From positions 1 through 64,000 of the forward strand of contig JAZKEU010000018.1 of NCBI GenBank assembly GCA_040386775.1: a DNA stretch of 64,000 bases. The letters are read 5' to 3'. The notes below the pieces were generated by a model. It had not been told where the DNA came from, ran no database searches, and saw only the letters and a list, made by a program, of their open reading frames with translations. The stretch's first letter is position 1; each line of letters opens with the position of its first letter. This document shows positions 16,906 through 25,774 of this stretch, piece by piece. This stretch comes from Bdellovibrionota bacterium. Lineage in GTDB: Bacteria; Bdellovibrionota; Bdellovibrionia; Bdellovibrionales; JAEYZS01. Position numbers and translations under genes: made by a program.

Positions 16906-17958
16906 ATGAAGACTAAATTTCAATATCAATTAAATCGTATATTTCTTGTCGGCATTTTTTTGATGGGTTTTTTATCAGTGTTAAAGTCACACGCGGATCA
17001 AGGGTTTTATCCAGTTCATAAAATACCTGTTTTACCAGAATGGGTTTTAGAAAAATCTAAGTCTGTATTTAGAATTGTCATGAGAGTTGGACCGGAAATG
17101 GCACCTAAAGTGGATGATGAGATACTAAAAAAATGCGAAAATCCACAAAACACGGAGCAGAAGCTGAATTGTGATCACATCAAAAAGTGTACTTCAGGGC
17201 AACCTTGCCATCTGGTTTACCAAGGCGCAGGCACTGCCTTTCTTACTGGTGATGGCAGTGAAGTGGTAACCGCTTGGCACGTCGTACAACCGAATCATCT
17301 GCCAGCGCTTATACTTCTTAATGGATTTTTAAGTAAAAAGCCTTTAGCCGAAAGGCAAAAAACTCTTCAGAATATGCGTCCAGAGTTTGTATTAATAAAC
17401 TCTAAGGGAAAGGTTGTTTTTGATACTGGTTCTGAAAGAGAGCTGCCCATTTATGCAAATTTTGGAGATCCAAATTCATTCACAAAAATGCATATGGACC
17501 AAAATCCTCGGAATGTGCTTGTTGATTTCGTAAAAATTAAAATCAATAGGTCTATTGGCAAAGGGCTTAAGTTTTTGGATTTAGAATATAAACCTGATTC
17601 CAACGACTACTTTGCAATGGGGTACCCTCAGAAAACTCTCAGAAAAAGTAAAATGAATTCCAATGGTTTTGATTTATTTTTATCTAAAGGTAAGTTGGTT
17701 AGTTCTTCTAATTATTTGGATCAAATAGAATGGAAGAGTATTGAGCAGAGAGATTCTGAGGCGAAATTTTTCAGTAATGAATATTTGAATTTTTTTGATA
17801 TTGATGTCGTTCCTGGCAATAGCGGTGGCCCAATATTCAATTCCGATGGTGATGTTGTGGGTATCGCAATCGCGACAGCTAGCTCCTCTGATCTTTATAA
17901 AAAATCAACGGCAGTAGCTGCGCGCAAGCAATGGATGGATAGTTATAATCTGTATTAA
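16906..17958 (+). CDS. Secreted trypsin-like serine protease
   Basis: An exported serine endopeptidase of the chymotrypsin/HtrA clan. The catalytic His lies in VVTAWHVV, a likely Asp in VLVDFVKIKI, and the nucleophile in GNSGGPIF. No PDZ domain follows, so it is not a DegP-type protein. A signal peptide (FLVGIFLMGFLSVLKSHA) supports export. I use the ATG at 16906, preceded by a GTGGGG site, rather than the GTG at 16858, because it places the signal peptide at the N terminus. An insert between His and Asp (KKCENPQ region is before His) holds four cysteines that may form disulfides. Confidence 0.85.
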   Translation: MKTKFQYQLNRIFLVGIFLMGFLSVLKSHADQGFYPVHKIPVLPEWVLEKSKSVFRIVMRVGPEMAPKVDDEILKKCENPQNTEQKLNCDHIKKCTSGQPCHLVYQGAGTAFLTGDGSEVVTAWHVVQPNHLPALILLNGFLSKKPLAERQKTLQNMRPEFVLINSKGKVVFDTGSERELPIYANFGDPNSFTKMHMDQNPRNVLVDFVKIKINRSIGKGLKFLDLEYKPDSNDYFAMGYPQKTLRKSKMNSNGFDLFLSKGKLVSSSNYLDQIEWKSIEQRDSEAKFFSNEYLNFFDIDVVPGNSGGPIFNSDGDVVGIAIATASSSDLYKKSTAVAARKQWMDSYNLY

Positions 17959-18245
17959 GCAGCTTTTACGAATGTCAAAAGTCCCATGGTTGTGAGCTTT
18001 CTTTTTGCTACACTCCAGAACTTTTCTTTGATCTCATGTTCATTATTATTCATCTTCATATTGGGTACTAATTCATCATTGAATGATTTTAAAAAAGCAT
18101 CGTCTTTTGAATTTTTAGCTAATTTAATAAGAAGACGAATGTGAGTTTCTGTCATTTCCTTATCTTTAAGCATTTTAATGAGGTTGCCTTCTGGTGTGGT
18201 CTTAATAAAGCTTACAATCCCCAGAATATCTTCGTTCGAATACAT
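17955..18245 (-). CDS. Hypothetical small helical protein
   Basis: Unknown function. A 96-residue, charged and mostly helical protein with no signal peptide or membrane segment. A strong AGGAGG ribosome site directly before the ATG supports it as a real gene. The stop overlaps the stop of the convergent protease by 4 bases. Confidence 0.6.
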   Translation of the reverse strand: MYSNEDILGIVSFIKTTPEGNLIKMLKDKEMTETHIRLLIKLAKNSKDDAFLKSFNDELVPNMKMNNNEHEIKEKFWSVAKRKLTTMGLLTFVKAA

Positions 18246-18297
18246 GAGTCCTCCTAATGTTTCTAATTACTATTTCGGCTGAACTCAGGGTTTTCAT

Positions 18298-18328
18298 GAG
18301 AAAAGTGTCTCACAAGGAGACACTTTTT
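18298..18328. terminator. Bidirectional intrinsic terminator
   Basis: An 11-bp stem aaaagtgtctc / gagacactttt (18301-18311, 18317-18327) with loop acaag and T-runs on both strands. It lies directly after the stop of the 1289-residue gene (minus strand). Confidence 0.8.
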
Positions 18329-18331
18329 TGC

Positions 18332-21300
18332 CTAATTGAATAGGCTCGCGCAATTGCCGCCAAGGGCTGGTCCCTTAGAAGGTTTAGCTGAGAGCACAAA
18401 ACGAGGCTTTGGAGGCACGTCCCTCTCGACAGGCTTTTCGATTAGAGTTGGAATTTTAATTTCCGTCTGAGTTGTAGAAATAGATTTATCCTCAGATTTT
18501 CTTTTGAATCTTTCTCTTACTTTCACATATATTTTTTCGTAGTACAGCCATGGAGTTTTGCCCAGAGTTAGCCACGCGCCCAAATAAAGTCCTACAGAAG
18601 CCAACCCGTATTTTGCAATGTTATTCCAGAGGAGAGATTCAGTATCAAAGAGCATAATCGAAAGCGGGATATAAAAAAGCGTCGTACTGAACGCCCCAAT
18701 TCCGGTGAAGAACTCAGATAAGAGTTTATTCGGATGAGTGTACACGGGTGGGTTGGACATCGAAAATTCAATAATGGATTCGGCATTGAGCTTTGCAACT
18801 TCCGCCTTATCATAACCTTGTTTGTCCACTAAGATTTTTCTTAAGAGTTCAACAGTGCTCGCAAGTTCTGTTTTATTTTCTTCAAAGTTGGCTTTAGCCA
18901 GTTTCGCGATAATACCGATATATTCTTTTTCTGCTTCTGATAATCCGGAACCTTTTACTACGGGGTTTTTAAGTTTAAGATCTAAGATGGCCTTCAATTG
19001 TTTTAGTGCTTTCGGATTGTAGCGCTCGTAAAGCTTCTGCATTTCTATATAGCCTTCGTTGACCAAATCTAGATTTGATTCATTAAAACCAACTTTAATT
19101 TTATATTTAGCATTTTCGAATTGCCCATCGTTTTTACTGAGACGTTGTTCGATCATTTGATTTCCACGTTGTATAAAGTCCCACGGCCATCCGTATGCCC
19201 ATTGACCAAAAGCAAACATCAAGGCCCAAGCGGCCATTGCCGTCTCCGCATCTTGTCCCGCGAGATAGCCTCTGAATACTAGCGCTGTGGTGATTCCAGC
19301 TTGAAGAGTTGTCATCCTCTTCCATGCTCTTCGGACCATCAAGCCGCCGATGTTGGCTTCGGTACCTAGGTTATACATGTAGTTCACAGCGGTTCCTGCG
19401 AGACCTGGTGATTTTTCAGCTTTATCTTCTCTTCCGATATCTTTTTCTCTTTCTAAATAACCATAAGAAAGCCAATTGACGGCCCCTCTTGTGAGACTTT
19501 CCGGGCGCGGATCACTTGCTTGTGTGAAGCTTTCTCTTGGAAGATACAAGCTTTCTCTTTCTACTTCGAGTTTTTGGAATACAAGCGCAAGACTTGCTCC
19601 AGATTCAAAGAAGTGATTTTTTGTATTCATAACCATGTCGTAGTTGTGTCCCGTGGAAGTCCACATGAATCTACCTTCTTCAGCTGTTAAATTTTGAGGT
19701 AAATTTAAATCTGCACGCCCTCCGTAGAATGCTGGCAGTCCTGTTACCCAAACATGGTCACTTATAAATTCTTGCTTCACTTGACCAGAGATAAATTTAT
19801 CGGCGGAGAGAGATCGCAAGAAGAGTGCGTCCTTTCTTCCATTTTCTAAAAGCATGTAGTTGGCAGCTCTGATAGGAGAAGTAGTAACATCTTTCCAGCG
19901 TAGAGCAGCTTTTTGTCTGAGTTCATTGCTGGATCTGATTTTTCCGACTGCATCCAAGGCAGCAGCATAATATTCTGCAATTGTATCGGGAGAAAGGCTA
20001 TTCGCTTCTTGCTGCAGAGTAAGGGCGTTCTTTGATCTCAAGTCGGATTCTATTTCTTCCATTAAGATTTTCCACTCACGATGTTTCGCGGGATTATCAA
20101 ATACAGCCTTCAGTTGATCAGGCGTTGCGCGCAATTCGGAAACTTGAAGAATTGTTGCTGGGTCAATTTGATTTTTTTCAGATACAGCAAGTGTCGCAAG
20201 AATCCACGCTAGAGATTCCAAACGTTTGTTTTGTTGATGTAGGGCCGTTTGAATTTTTTGTTTACTCTCAAGAACAGGCGCTCTATTTTTTTCATCAAGA
20301 TAAGGTTCTATTAATCCAACAAATTCATTTTTCTGTAATCCCAGTTCTTGGCCTTCCGGAGAATTTGCTTTGATTCTTCGAAATGGATTTATTCCATTCT
20401 CAGCAGCGCGCAATAATACTCTTTGATCTAAACCTTTCTCAATGATTTCTCTTATATAAGGGTAGATCAAGAAAGACCATGCTCTCAGACCGGCGGTTAC
20501 GATTCTTTGGAATGGTTCTTTGTGTCCACCCCAAGTTTTTTGAAACTCTCTAATGTAAGTGCCAAATGCTGTATTGGTATTTCTATTCATGGCAGCAAGT
20601 ACATCTACAGCTTTACCAAAGGCGACGGATGAAGCAATCGAGATAGGAATGATAGATATCCAAGCAAATACACTCTTTGCGAGAGGCACTCTGTAGACAG
20701 CATCTTTCATTACTGCGGGATAAATATGTTCATAGATCCAGCTGACTACTTTCAGTTGCTGAAGGCTCTCGTAGTGATCGTAAATAAAAGCGCCGGATAA
20801 GTATCCTGCAGTTGCGGTTGTGATAGCACCAATAATCGCCCATTCCACCGCTCTCTCAGATCTTATTTTTTTCGGCGGTTTAGGTTTGGTCCCTGGCTTA
20901 GCCAAAGGGTTTGCTCGTGGATCTTGTTCGGCAAATAACTGCCAACCCTTTGCCATACCTTCTGGAGTCGCTAAGCGTTTCTGTGCCTCAGCATCGATAA
21001 GCCACCTGTTGAAAAGATCTCTATGGATTTTCTTTCTTTCATCTGAGCCCGAAGAGCCTTGTAGGTGTTTAGCATTCTTAGCCAAGAACTCTAACTTTTC
21101 AGCATCCGTTGCAGAGTTTTTAATTTTTTCGTAATCTTTTTCCCATTCTTCAAGAGTGAAAGTATCAGCCATTCTGGGTTTCAATTCAGAAGCAGTTAAG
21201 CCACTGAGTTTTTCGCCAATGCGCTTGAGTTGATCAATTTCAATATGCTCAATAGGACCACCCATTCTTTTTGAGGCGGCAATAATTTGATCAGCTCGAA

Positions 21301-22201
21301 GTTGAATTGCATTTTCTCTCTGATCTTGAGTTCTTTTATAGTATTCCGTGAATTCTTTGTCTCCACGTACCAGTGGTCGAATTGCAAGGATAAAGTCCAG
21401 GCCTTCTCTGATAAACTTCTCTGTAACATCTCTTGAGAAAAGTCCTAATTCTTTTTCTTGGCCATTTTCCATGTAACGAACATACAAATCACCAGCACGA
21501 TAAATAGGTACTCCCTTTTCATTCACGGGAGCTACAGTTTTCGCGGGATCTAATTCTGCATTCGGAGGTTTAACGCCTCTGGTGAGAAATTCAGCCTTTG
21601 TTTCTGAAGAAGTAAGTTTCAAAGTGGAAGGTGAAGACCAAAGATTTTCAAAAACTGGAATACTATTTTTGAATGCTTCATAGATAACAAATTCCATAAT
21701 GATAGCGTGAAGATTTCCTTTGCTATCTACAGTCATTAATAACTCTTTATCGTAATCCATAGCTACGATATCCATATTACGAATATAATGATCTGCTATC
21801 AGTTCGCCGCCTGTTCCGTCTGGCAATGCGCCTCTTCGATATTCAAAAATAAGTGTTTTTGTTTGGGCTTCGTAGCGAGGAATAATGTTTGTTGGCGTGA
21901 TGATGGATTTTTCTAGACGAGGATCATCCAAAGAATACTCTGATTCAACTTTACCATTTTTATAGAACCTTACGCCTTGACCAAGAAGATGGAAAGGATT
22001 GATTTCTAATTTGTCGAAGGATCCATCTTCCATTTGTTGAATACCGTTGAGAATCGTTCGAAGATATTGATCAGTTTTAGCGTAACTAGCAGGCGCAGAT
22101 CTGCTGCCATCACCAGCTGCTGCGAAAGCTGTGCCTATTGAAAGTTGAAAAATAATAATAGAGGAGAGCGCAATTCGCGCCAAGAATCCCAATACATTCA
22201 C
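18332..22201 (-). CDS. 1289-residue multi-domain membrane protein, unknown function
   Basis: Unknown function. A signal peptide (residues about 1-27, ending FAFAA-like TAFAAAG) is followed by a soluble region of about 430 residues. Then come two hydrophobic segments (AIIGAITTATAGYLSGAFIY; ISIIPISIASSVAFG), a long helical middle part, and further membrane segments in the last third (LVFRGYLAG region; FSTTLFYIPLSIMLF; YGLASVGLYLGAWLTLG). A basic tail ends in C-A-S-L-F-N, the same C-x-x-L-F pattern found after the signal peptide of other secreted proteins here. The start is GTG with GGGG upstream. It has its own terminator and seems monocistronic. Confidence 0.75.
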   Translation of the reverse strand: MNVLGFLARIALSSIIIFQLSIGTAFAAAGDGSRSAPASYAKTDQYLRTILNGIQQMEDGSFDKLEINPFHLLGQGVRFYKNGKVESEYSLDDPRLEKSIITPTNIIPRYEAQTKTLIFEYRRGALPDGTGGELIADHYIRNMDIVAMDYDKELLMTVDSKGNLHAIIMEFVIYEAFKNSIPVFENLWSSPSTLKLTSSETKAEFLTRGVKPPNAELDPAKTVAPVNEKGVPIYRAGDLYVRYMENGQEKELGLFSRDVTEKFIREGLDFILAIRPLVRGDKEFTEYYKRTQDQRENAIQLRADQIIAASKRMGGPIEHIEIDQLKRIGEKLSGLTASELKPRMADTFTLEEWEKDYEKIKNSATDAEKLEFLAKNAKHLQGSSGSDERKKIHRDLFNRWLIDAEAQKRLATPEGMAKGWQLFAEQDPRANPLAKPGTKPKPPKKIRSERAVEWAIIGAITTATAGYLSGAFIYDHYESLQQLKVVSWIYEHIYPAVMKDAVYRVPLAKSVFAWISIIPISIASSVAFGKAVDVLAAMNRNTNTAFGTYIREFQKTWGGHKEPFQRIVTAGLRAWSFLIYPYIREIIEKGLDQRVLLRAAENGINPFRRIKANSPEGQELGLQKNEFVGLIEPYLDEKNRAPVLESKQKIQTALHQQNKRLESLAWILATLAVSEKNQIDPATILQVSELRATPDQLKAVFDNPAKHREWKILMEEIESDLRSKNALTLQQEANSLSPDTIAEYYAAALDAVGKIRSSNELRQKAALRWKDVTTSPIRAANYMLLENGRKDALFLRSLSADKFISGQVKQEFISDHVWVTGLPAFYGGRADLNLPQNLTAEEGRFMWTSTGHNYDMVMNTKNHFFESGASLALVFQKLEVERESLYLPRESFTQASDPRPESLTRGAVNWLSYGYLEREKDIGREDKAEKSPGLAGTAVNYMYNLGTEANIGGLMVRRAWKRMTTLQAGITTALVFRGYLAGQDAETAMAAWALMFAFGQWAYGWPWDFIQRGNQMIEQRLSKNDGQFENAKYKIKVGFNESNLDLVNEGYIEMQKLYERYNPKALKQLKAILDLKLKNPVVKGSGLSEAEKEYIGIIAKLAKANFEENKTELASTVELLRKILVDKQGYDKAEVAKLNAESIIEFSMSNPPVYTHPNKLLSEFFTGIGAFSTTLFYIPLSIMLFDTESLLWNNIAKYGLASVGLYLGAWLTLGKTPWLYYEKIYVKVRERFKRKSEDKSISTTQTEIKIPTLIEKPVERDVPPKPRFVLSAKPSKGPALGGNCASLFN

Positions 22202-22444
22202 TATAAATACCCCATACCCATTATGACGAAAAGTCCCTTACCCACTAACGGACTTTAATTTTTTGAAAGATGACTTAAATAGTCTGATTGCATGAAATAT
22301 TCATTGTTTTTCTGAAAACGTAAAAAGATTTCACCCCTAGCAAACTCAGATAAAACCAAAACAAATTTCTTCCATAAGATTTAGCAAAAATTAGGATGAA
22401 AATGAGTGTAAAATTTATGGGTAGACTGAAAATGCTTTAGAAAA

Positions 22445-23224
22445 TTATTTGAGTAAAATATCGAGCAACATCATGATCACAAATCCAATCATAAGACCTG
22501 CGGTGGCTTGTTTTTCAAAACCGTTTTTATGGCTTTCAGGGATCATTTCGTGGCTGATCACATACAACATCATTCCACCGGCAAATGCGAGCGTCCACGG
22601 AAGGAGAGTCTGAATGGTGATGACGGCAAAAAATCCTATGAGAGCGGCGATAGCTTCTACAAGCCCGGTGATGCCGGCCACAAGGAACGAGTCTTTGATC
22701 GAATATCCTAGAGTTCTGAGTGCAATCGCCACAACTAGCCCTTCTGGAATATCTTGAAACCCAATACCTATCATCACAGGAAGGCTTATGCTTAAGTTTC
22801 CACTGCCGATTGCTGTGCCGACGGCAAATCCCTCGGGAATATTGTGAATTGTGATCGCTAGAACAAATAACCAGATCTGTTTTAGTTTTGTGGTGCTGAC
22901 ATGTTTATTTTCAGATCCGCCAAGAAAATGCACATGCGGAATGTTTTCATTGGCCACATGAATAAGTAAGCCACCAAATAAAATCATAAGTCCACTGAAC
23001 ACCGCACTTAAGAAAATAGGATACTGTTCTTTAAATAAATAAACTGAAGGCTCGACCAAAGAAAATGCCGTAGCAGCCAACATCACGCCCGCACTGATAC
23101 CTAAGAAGAGATCTTTGGTTTTTTCAGAAATGGTTTTAATAAAAACAGCAGGAAGCGCTCCAAGAGTAGTGGCAAAGAAAGTTACGGCTGCTCCGACAAA
23201 AGCCATTTGATATGCATTACTCAT
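22445..23224 (-). CDS. ZIP-family metal transporter (ZupT-like)
   Basis: An inner-membrane transporter of the ZIP family, importing zinc or other divalent metals. About eight transmembrane segments, with a short His-containing loop (ENIPHVHFLGG) before TM4. TM4 carries HNIPEGFAVG and TM5 carries QDIPEGLVVA, the metal-site motifs of the family. The order and length (259) fit ZupT/GufA-like proteins. Its ATG overlaps the stop of the DCC-family gene upstream (ATGA), so the two are coupled. Confidence 0.9.
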   Translation of the reverse strand: MSNAYQMAFVGAAVTFFATTLGALPAVFIKTISEKTKDLFLGISAGVMLAATAFSLVEPSVYLFKEQYPIFLSAVFSGLMILFGGLLIHVANENIPHVHFLGGSENKHVSTTKLKQIWLFVLAITIHNIPEGFAVGTAIGSGNLSISLPVMIGIGFQDIPEGLVVAIALRTLGYSIKDSFLVAGITGLVEAIAALIGFFAVITIQTLLPWTLAFAGGMMLYVISHEMIPESHKNGFEKQATAGLMIGFVIMMLLDILLK

Positions 23225-23601
23225 GGTATAAACCTATCTTTTTCTTCTGGTGTGGGGATTCTGCATGTATCCCGTTTTCCAAACCACTTATAACGATTTT
23301 TAGCTACAAATTCATATATAGAATCGCGAAGAAACTTTGGAATGACAAGTAACAAAAGTATTGTAATCCAAAATCCACCTAAAAAAGCCAAGGCTCTAAT
23401 TGCTGCATCAGATTTGAAGTATTCGTAACCATTTATAGATAAAATAACGGTATTGATTTCGGTTTCATTTTTTCTTTTTGCTGTTTGAAGTGGTGCTAAT
23501 TTGAGACTTTTAGATTTGTCATGTTTTAGTAAAAAATCTACGAAGCGATTACATAGTCCGCAAACTCCATCGAAATATACAATGACACAATTAGATTCCA
23601 T
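23221..23601 (-). CDS. DCC family thiol-disulfide oxidoreductase-like protein (DUF393)
   Basis: A small thioredoxin-fold-like protein of the DCC/YuxK family, named for the Asp-Cys-Cys motif seen here as FDGVCGLCNRFV near the N terminus. A hydrophobic segment near residues 85-103 (FWITILLLLVIP) is usual in the family. Activity is poorly known. The first gene of a two-gene unit with the ZIP transporter. I chose the ATG at 23601 over a GTG one codon earlier. Confidence 0.85.
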   Translation of the reverse strand: MESNCVIVYFDGVCGLCNRFVDFLLKHDKSKSLKLAPLQTAKRKNETEINTVILSINGYEYFKSDAAIRALAFLGGFWITILLLLVIPKFLRDSIYEFVAKNRYKWFGKRDTCRIPTPEEKDRFIP

Positions 23602-23618
23602 CACTAGATATTAACCCT

Positions 23619-24926
23619 ATGGAAAACACGTCACAACTAAAAAAATCTATTGGCTTCTGGACAGCAACATCCATCGTGGTGGGTATTGTTATTGGTTCTG
23701 GAGTTTTCGTTAAACCAGGACTGGTCTTGAAACAAGCCGGATCATCGACACAAGCTCTTCTTGCGTGGGTACTTGGTGGTGTTATGACGATAGCGGCGGG
23801 ACTTACCATTGCTGAAGTAGCATCTAGAATTCCAAAGACCGGTGGAATTTACGCTTATATTGAAGAGGTTTATGGCGAACGTTTAGGATTTTTATCGGGT
23901 TGGGTTTTGACTTTTCTCTATGGACCTGGGTTGATGGGAGCGCTGTCACTTTATTTTGCCACACTACTTCAACCTTTCTTTGGTTATGATAGTGCTTTGA
24001 TAAAGACAGTCGCCATATTGACGCTGTCTTTTCTAGCACTCATAAATGTTGCTGGTGTGAAGTACGGTGGATATATTCAAACCTCCACTGCACTCATTAA
24101 GCTCATTCCTATTTTTGCTATTTTATTTTTTGGCTTAGCAACTGGTGAAAAAGATATTTTTTCTGCCATCAATGTAGATCCTGTTGCAATCAGTTTTGGT
24201 TCTGCTGTTCTCTCAACTCTTTGGGCCTATGATGGATGGATTTTAGTAGGAAACGTAGCTGGAGAAATGAAAGACGCAAAAAAAATTCTTCCAAAAGCAA
24301 TCATCATTGGTCTCAGCGTAGTGTTGGTAGCGTATCTTGGAGTGAATACAGCACTTCTCAAGGTCCTATCGGCAGAGAGAATTGCTGAGCTCAACACAAA
24401 CTCAGCCGGAGTTGCAGCCGAAGTTCTATTTGGAGATTGGGGCGGCAAATTACTTAGCATTGGTATTTTGATTTCTATATTTGGCTGCCTGAATGGTGCG
24501 GTACTGTCATCTCCGAGAGTTCCCTATGCCGTATCCACTAAAGGTGATTTAAAATATTGTGGTTGGTTGGGTAAGGTTCATCCGTCATTCCAGACTCCGA
24601 TCAATGCTATTCTTCTTCAGGCACTTGTGGCGATTGCTATGATTATGCTGGCAAGTCCCGATCAGATTACGGACTTTGCTATTTTTAGTGTTTACATTTT
24701 CTATACCTTGGCTTTTTTTGCCATATTTATTTTGAGAAAAAAACAGCCTTCATATGAAGGATACCGAACGCCACTTTATCCGATTGTGCCTTTGATTGCA
24801 GTGGTGAGCTCTCTTTATATTTTAATCAATACGGTGATGATACAGACCAAGATTGCTTTGATTTCTATAGTGATCACTGCATTTGGCTTGCCGATCTATT
24901 TATTATTGAGAAAAGGAAATAAATGA
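23619..24926 (+). CDS. APC-superfamily amino acid permease
   Basis: An inner-membrane amino acid transporter of the APC superfamily, close to the LAT-type exchangers by pattern. It has twelve predicted transmembrane helices in 435 residues. TM1 carries the signature GIVIGSGVFVKPG, and TM6 has the LSTLWAYDGWILVGNVAGE element. The start codon lies only 17 bases from that of the divergent DCC gene. The pldA ATG overlaps the permease stop (ATGA), and rsgA follows, giving a three-gene run. Confidence 0.9.
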   Translation: MENTSQLKKSIGFWTATSIVVGIVIGSGVFVKPGLVLKQAGSSTQALLAWVLGGVMTIAAGLTIAEVASRIPKTGGIYAYIEEVYGERLGFLSGWVLTFLYGPGLMGALSLYFATLLQPFFGYDSALIKTVAILTLSFLALINVAGVKYGGYIQTSTALIKLIPIFAILFFGLATGEKDIFSAINVDPVAISFGSAVLSTLWAYDGWILVGNVAGEMKDAKKILPKAIIIGLSVVLVAYLGVNTALLKVLSAERIAELNTNSAGVAAEVLFGDWGGKLLSIGILISIFGCLNGAVLSSPRVPYAVSTKGDLKYCGWLGKVHPSFQTPINAILLQALVAIAMIMLASPDQITDFAIFSVYIFYTLAFFAIFILRKKQPSYEGYRTPLYPIVPLIAVVSSLYILINTVMIQTKIALISIVITAFGLPIYLLLRKGNK

Positions 24927-25756
24927 AATTATTCTTAATTATTTATTTAGCAAGTATATCTTTGTTCGCTCAAGACACTTCTCAAGTAAATAAAGACGAT
25001 AAGCCACAAGATGAAAAGGAAAATTTTTTTACTCCTCAGGTTTTAAAAAACAAAGAAGCTTTGGAAGAAGAAGACAATCTGAACCTGCTAAGACATCAAC
25101 CGCTTTATTTTGCCTATGGAGACCCTAGCTCCAAAGTCCAGCTGAGCTTTAAATATAGAATTATAAAAGATACGCCAATCTATTTTGCTTATACACAGAT
25201 CATGTTTTGGGACTTAAAAGAAGATTCTAAACCTTTTAAAGATTCCACTTACAATCCGGAATTTATTTATACCTACGACCTCGAAAAGAAAATTTTCTTA
25301 GACGCTATTGATTTTGGTATTTGGGAACACAATTCCAACGGAAAATCAGGAGATGAATCTAGATCTTTTGAAAGAGCATTTGTAAGGTTAAATTTTGCTA
25401 GAGAATTTAAAGATGTGCTTTTTAAGTTTTCAACAAAAATTGGCTATATATATGGTTTAGATAAAACAAATGACGACATTAGAGATTATATCAGCCCGCT
25501 CGAACTCAAATTTTCTTTGATTGGAGTATTTCAGGGATGGACCATGGATCGGAGTAGCTTTGATTTGCGTTATTTCCCAGGCGGAGATTGGGCTCAAGAC
25601 TGGGGCCGCGGCGGCTATGAACTCAGTACGAGTTTTAGATTTGGTGGACTTTCTATCGTTCCGGCATTCTACATGCAATATTTTAGAGGCTACGCTGAAT
25701 CCCTTATCAATTACAATGAACGTGTAAGTGAATTCCGGGCTGGATTTATTTTCTAA
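24923..25756 (+). CDS. pldA: Outer-membrane phospholipase A (OMPLA)
   Basis: A calcium-dependent beta-barrel phospholipase A1/A2 in the outer membrane that removes misplaced phospholipids. A signal peptide (ending SLFAQ) is followed by a short acidic segment and a barrel of about 220 residues. The active-site region is clear: WEHNSNGKSGDESRSFER, with His136 and Ser138 at the E. coli OMPLA spacing. The third triad residue, Asn156 in E. coli, aligns with Glu150 here. The length (277) is near normal. It is translationally coupled to the permease upstream. Confidence 0.9.
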   Translation: MKLFLIIYLASISLFAQDTSQVNKDDKPQDEKENFFTPQVLKNKEALEEEDNLNLLRHQPLYFAYGDPSSKVQLSFKYRIIKDTPIYFAYTQIMFWDLKEDSKPFKDSTYNPEFIYTYDLEKKIFLDAIDFGIWEHNSNGKSGDESRSFERAFVRLNFAREFKDVLFKFSTKIGYIYGLDKTNDDIRDYISPLELKFSLIGVFQGWTMDRSSFDLRYFPGGDWAQDWGRGGYELSTSFRFGGLSIVPAFYMQYFRGYAESLINYNERVSEFRAGFIF

Positions 25757-25774
25757 ACGCTGTTAGCGTAAGCA

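Noticed and set aside
18822-21134. Several plus-strand open frames opposite the 1289-residue gene
   Set aside because: They are antisense shadows of a long coding sequence with a signal peptide and no ribosome sites of their own.
22202-22444. Short aaagtcc/ggacttt hairpin (22230-22256) upstream of the 1289-residue gene
   Set aside because: Seven base pairs around a 13-base loop is weak, and it does not fit the end of the ZIP gene with a T-run on the correct strand.
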